Below are positions 61,876 through 64,000 of a stretch of DNA of 64,000 bases, in pieces (the stretch's first letter is position 1; every line of letters begins with the position of its first letter). The DNA lies in the NCBI GenBank assembly GCA_945643635.1, contig CALZFC010000027.1, positions 1 to 64,000 of the forward strand, read 5' to 3'. The notes beneath the pieces were generated by a model that was not told the DNA's origin, made no database searches, and saw only the letters and a program-made list of their open reading frames with translations. This stretch comes from Allodiplogaster sudhausi. Lineage: Eukaryota; Nematoda; Chromadorea; Rhabditida; Diplogasteridae. Made by a program: the position numbers and the translations under genes.

Positions 61876-61957
61876 GCAGCGATGTTCGAGTGGTTAAGGA
61901 GTTGGACTTGAAATCCAATGGGCATTGCCCGCGTAGGTTCGAACCCTGCTCGCTGCG
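61876..61957 (+). tRNA. tRNA-Ser(UGA), T11 variant
   Basis: 82 nt with tgttcgagtgg in the D arm, turning one D-stem C-G pair into a T-G wobble. Otherwise consensus. This allele recurs throughout the array. Confidence 0.92.
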
Positions 61958-62016
61958 GATCTTTTTGAAAATTATGTAAATAAATAAGATGAAAATAATC
62001 ATGTGTAACAAAAATT

Positions 62017-62098
62017 CGATCAGGATGAGATTCGAACTCACGCGGGAAATTCCCATTGGATTAGCAGTCCAACGCCTTAACCACTCGGCCACCTGATC
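62017..62098 (-). tRNA. tRNA-Ser(GCU)
   Basis: 82-nt consensus copy, convergent with the gene at 61,876. Confidence 0.95.
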
Positions 62099-63302
62099 AG
62101 ACAATTTCATACAAAGACAAAAAGAGTTTGTCTTTTGCCTGCTGTGCTCCATATTTATGAAACACTGCAAACAATGCGGTCTCAACTCCGTATTCACTGT
62201 CGATAAAGGGGTTTGAATTTTCGTATAGATGTGCAGCGATGTCCGAGTGGTTAAGGAGTTGGACTTGAAATCCAATGGGCATTGCCCGCGTAGGTTCGAA
62301 CCCTGCTCGCTGCGGATCTTTTGAAAATTATGTAAATAAATAGATGAAAATAATCATGTGTAACAAAAATTCGATCAGGATGAGATTCGAACTCACGCGG
62401 GAAATTCCCATTGGATTAGCAGTCCAACGCCTTAACCACTCGGCCACCTGATCAGACAATTTCATACAAAGACAAAAAGAGTTTGTCTTTTGCCTGCTGT
62501 GCTCCATATTTATGAAACACTGCAAACAATGCGGTCTCAACTCCGTATTCACTTTCGATTAAGGGGGTTTGAATTTTCGTATAGATGTGCAGCGATGTCC
62601 GAGTGGTTAAGGAGTTGGACTTGAAATCCAATGGGCATTGCCCGCGTAGGTTCGAACCCTGCTCGCTGCGGATCTTTTTGAAAATTATGTAAATAAATCA
62701 GATGAAAATAATCATGTGTAACAAAAATTCGATCAGGATGAGATTCGAACTCACGCGGGAAATTCCCATTGGATTAGCAGTCCAACGCCTTAACCACTCG
62801 GCCACCTGATCAGACAATTTCATACAAAGACAAAAGAGTTTGTCTTTTGCCTGCTGTGCTCCATATTTATGAAACACTGCAAACAATGCGGTCTCAACTC
62901 CGTATTCACTTTCGATAAAGGGGGTTTGAATTTTCGTATAGATGTGCAGCGATGTCCGAGTGGTTAAGGAGTTGGACTTGAAATCCAATGGGCATTGCCC
63001 GCGTAGGTTCGAACCCTGCTCGCTGCGGATCTTTTTGAAAATTATGTAAATAAATAGATGAAAATAATCATGTGTAACAAAAATTCGATCAGGATGAGAT
63101 TCGAACTCACGCGGGAAATTCCCATTGGATTAGCAGTCCAACGCCTTAACCACTCGGCCACCTGATCAGACAATTTCATACAAAGACAAAAAGAGTTTGT
63201 CTTTTGCCTGCTGTGCTCCATATTTATGAAACACTGCAAACAATGCGGTCTCAACTCCGTATTCACTGTCGATTAAGGAGGTTTGCATTTTCGTATAGAT
63301 GT

Positions 63303-63334
63303 GCAGCGATGTCGAGCGAACCCTGCTCGCTGCG
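63303..63334 (+). pseudogene. tRNA-Ser(UGA) internally deleted to its acceptor stem
   Basis: Only gcagcgatgtcgagcg joined to aaccctgctcgctgcg remains. The anticodon arm, variable arm and most of the D and T arms are gone, while the acceptor stem and T-run terminator are kept. Confidence 0.85.
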
Positions 63335-63967
63335 GATCTTTTTGAAAATTATGTAAATAAATAAGATGAAAATAATCATGTGTAACAAAAATTCGATCAG
63401 GATGAGATTCGAACTCACGCGGGAAATTCCCATTGGATTAGCAGTCCAACGCCTTAACCACTCGGCCACCTGATCAGACAATTTCATACAAAGATAAAAA
63501 GAGTTTGTCTTTTGCCTGCTGTGCTCCATATTTATGAAACACTGCAAACAATGCGGTCTCAACTCCGTATTCACTGTCGATTAAGGGGGTTTGAATTTTC
63601 GTATAGATGTGCAGCGATGTCCGAGTGGTTAAGGAGTTGGACTTGAAATCCAATGGGCATTGCCCGCGTAGGTTCGAACCCTGCTCGCTGCGGATCTTTT
63701 TGAAAATTATGTAAATAAATAGATGAAAATAATCATGTGTAACAAAAATTCGATCAGGATGAGATTCGAACTCACGCGGGAAATTCCCATTGGATTAGCA
63801 GTCCAACGCCTTAACCACTCGGCCACCTGATCAGACAATTTCATACAAAGACAAAAAGAGTTTGTCTTTTGCCTGCTGTGCTCCATATTTATGAAACACT
63901 GCAAACAATGCGGTCTCAACTCCGTATTCACTGTCGATTAAGGAGGTTTGCATTTTCGTATAGATGT

Positions 63968-64000
63968 GCAGCGATGTCCGAGCGAAACCCTGCTCGCTGC
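63968..64000 (+). pseudogene. second internally deleted tRNA-Ser(UGA), at the window edge
   Basis: It shows the same type of deletion as at 63,303 (gcagcgatgtccgagcg joined to aaaccctgctcgctgc), with one or two bases' difference at the junction. It is cut by the end of the window. Confidence 0.8.

Larger units (their letters stand above)
11118..64000. repeat. giant tandem array of convergent tRNA-Ser(UGA)/tRNA-Ser(GCU) pairs
   Basis: The unit is ~357 bp. It contains UGA tRNA (+, 82 nt), a ~58-bp spacer with TTTTT for each gene on opposite strands, GCU tRNA (-, 82 nt) and a ~135-bp head-to-head spacer with a hairpin. I counted 144 UGA 5' ends (gcagcgat) by eye. Besides full units there are ~295-bp units that lack 62 bp of the head-to-head spacer, and deletion units in which a 5'-truncated GCU gene is fused to the 3' half of a UGA gene. 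The anticodon loops are constant (cttgaaa, ctgctaa). The array runs off the right edge in mid-unit. Confidence 0.96.
49846..64000. repeat. array block 9: nearly uniform 357-bp units
   Basis: UGA gene starts: 49846, 50202, 50557, 50914, 51270, 51627, 51983, 52338, 52693, 53047, 53405, 53760, 54115, 54468, 54824, 55180, 55533, 55890, 56245, 56602, 56958, 57312, 57666, 58022, 58377, 59019, 59377, 59734, 60091, 60446, 60803, 61161, 61519, 61876, 62233, 62589, 62946, 63303, 63611, 63968. Spacing is mostly 354-358 bp. Box B is consensus almost throughout. Differences are mainly one-base losses. Confidence 0.9.

Noticed and set aside
11305..63931. Dozens of minus-strand open frames of 60-295 codons sharing the peptide DQVAEWLRRWTANPMG
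   Set aside because: They are translations of the tRNA-Ser(GCU) gene and its spacers, repeat with the array period, and start or stop at random points of the unit. They are not protein genes.
11118..64000. CRISPR-like or bacterial repeat array
   Set aside because: The repeats are ~357 bp with no unique spacers, and each contains two eukaryotic-type tRNA genes with pol III terminators. Introns and a Maverick are also present.

Overview
The window is eukaryotic nuclear DNA. The evidence is class II tRNA-Ser genes with box A, box B and T-run terminators, short GT-AG introns (46-103 bp) in one gene, and a Maverick/Polinton virus-like transposon. tRNA sequence and intron size suggest an invertebrate animal, perhaps a nematode; I cannot name the species.

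Two things fill the window. First, a giant tandem array of tRNA genes occupies 1-272 and 11,118-64,000 and leaves the window on both sides. The ~357-bp unit holds tRNA-Ser(UGA) on + and tRNA-Ser(GCU) on -. The two genes converge on a ~60-bp spacer that carries both poly-T terminators, and lie head-to-head across a ~135-bp spacer with a conserved hairpin. I count by eye 144 tRNA-Ser(UGA) 5' ends right of the transposon plus one left of it. The GCU gene is present at similar or slightly higher number, because about 19 further junctions keep only the 3' half of the UGA gene. The left part (11-37 kb) is a patchwork of higher-order repeats and deletion units; the right part (50-64 kb) is nearly uniform.

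Second, a 10.8-kb Maverick/Polinton (273-11,111) sits inside one array unit. It has ~280-bp terminal inverted repeats, each with four ~42-bp tandem copies, and is flanked by a 6-bp direct repeat, gctgtg. On - it carries a protein-primed family B DNA polymerase region split by eight short introns. On + it carries, in order, a packaging ATPase, a small hydrophobic-tailed protein, a conserved integrase-upstream protein, an integrase with a chromodomain, a minor capsid (penton-like) protein, a core/minor virion-like protein with a basic tail, and a major capsid protein. I see no protease. Nearly every gene is broken by one or more single-base frame changes, and the polymerase has a C-terminal-type segment placed ahead of its N-terminal zinc region. 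The same kind of single-base loss is scattered through the tRNA units, so some breaks may be sequence error rather than decay.

Left of the polymerase are tRNA-like modules with pol III boxes (about 520-890), a possible small two-exon gene (1481-1786) and a G-run repeat (1911-2025).
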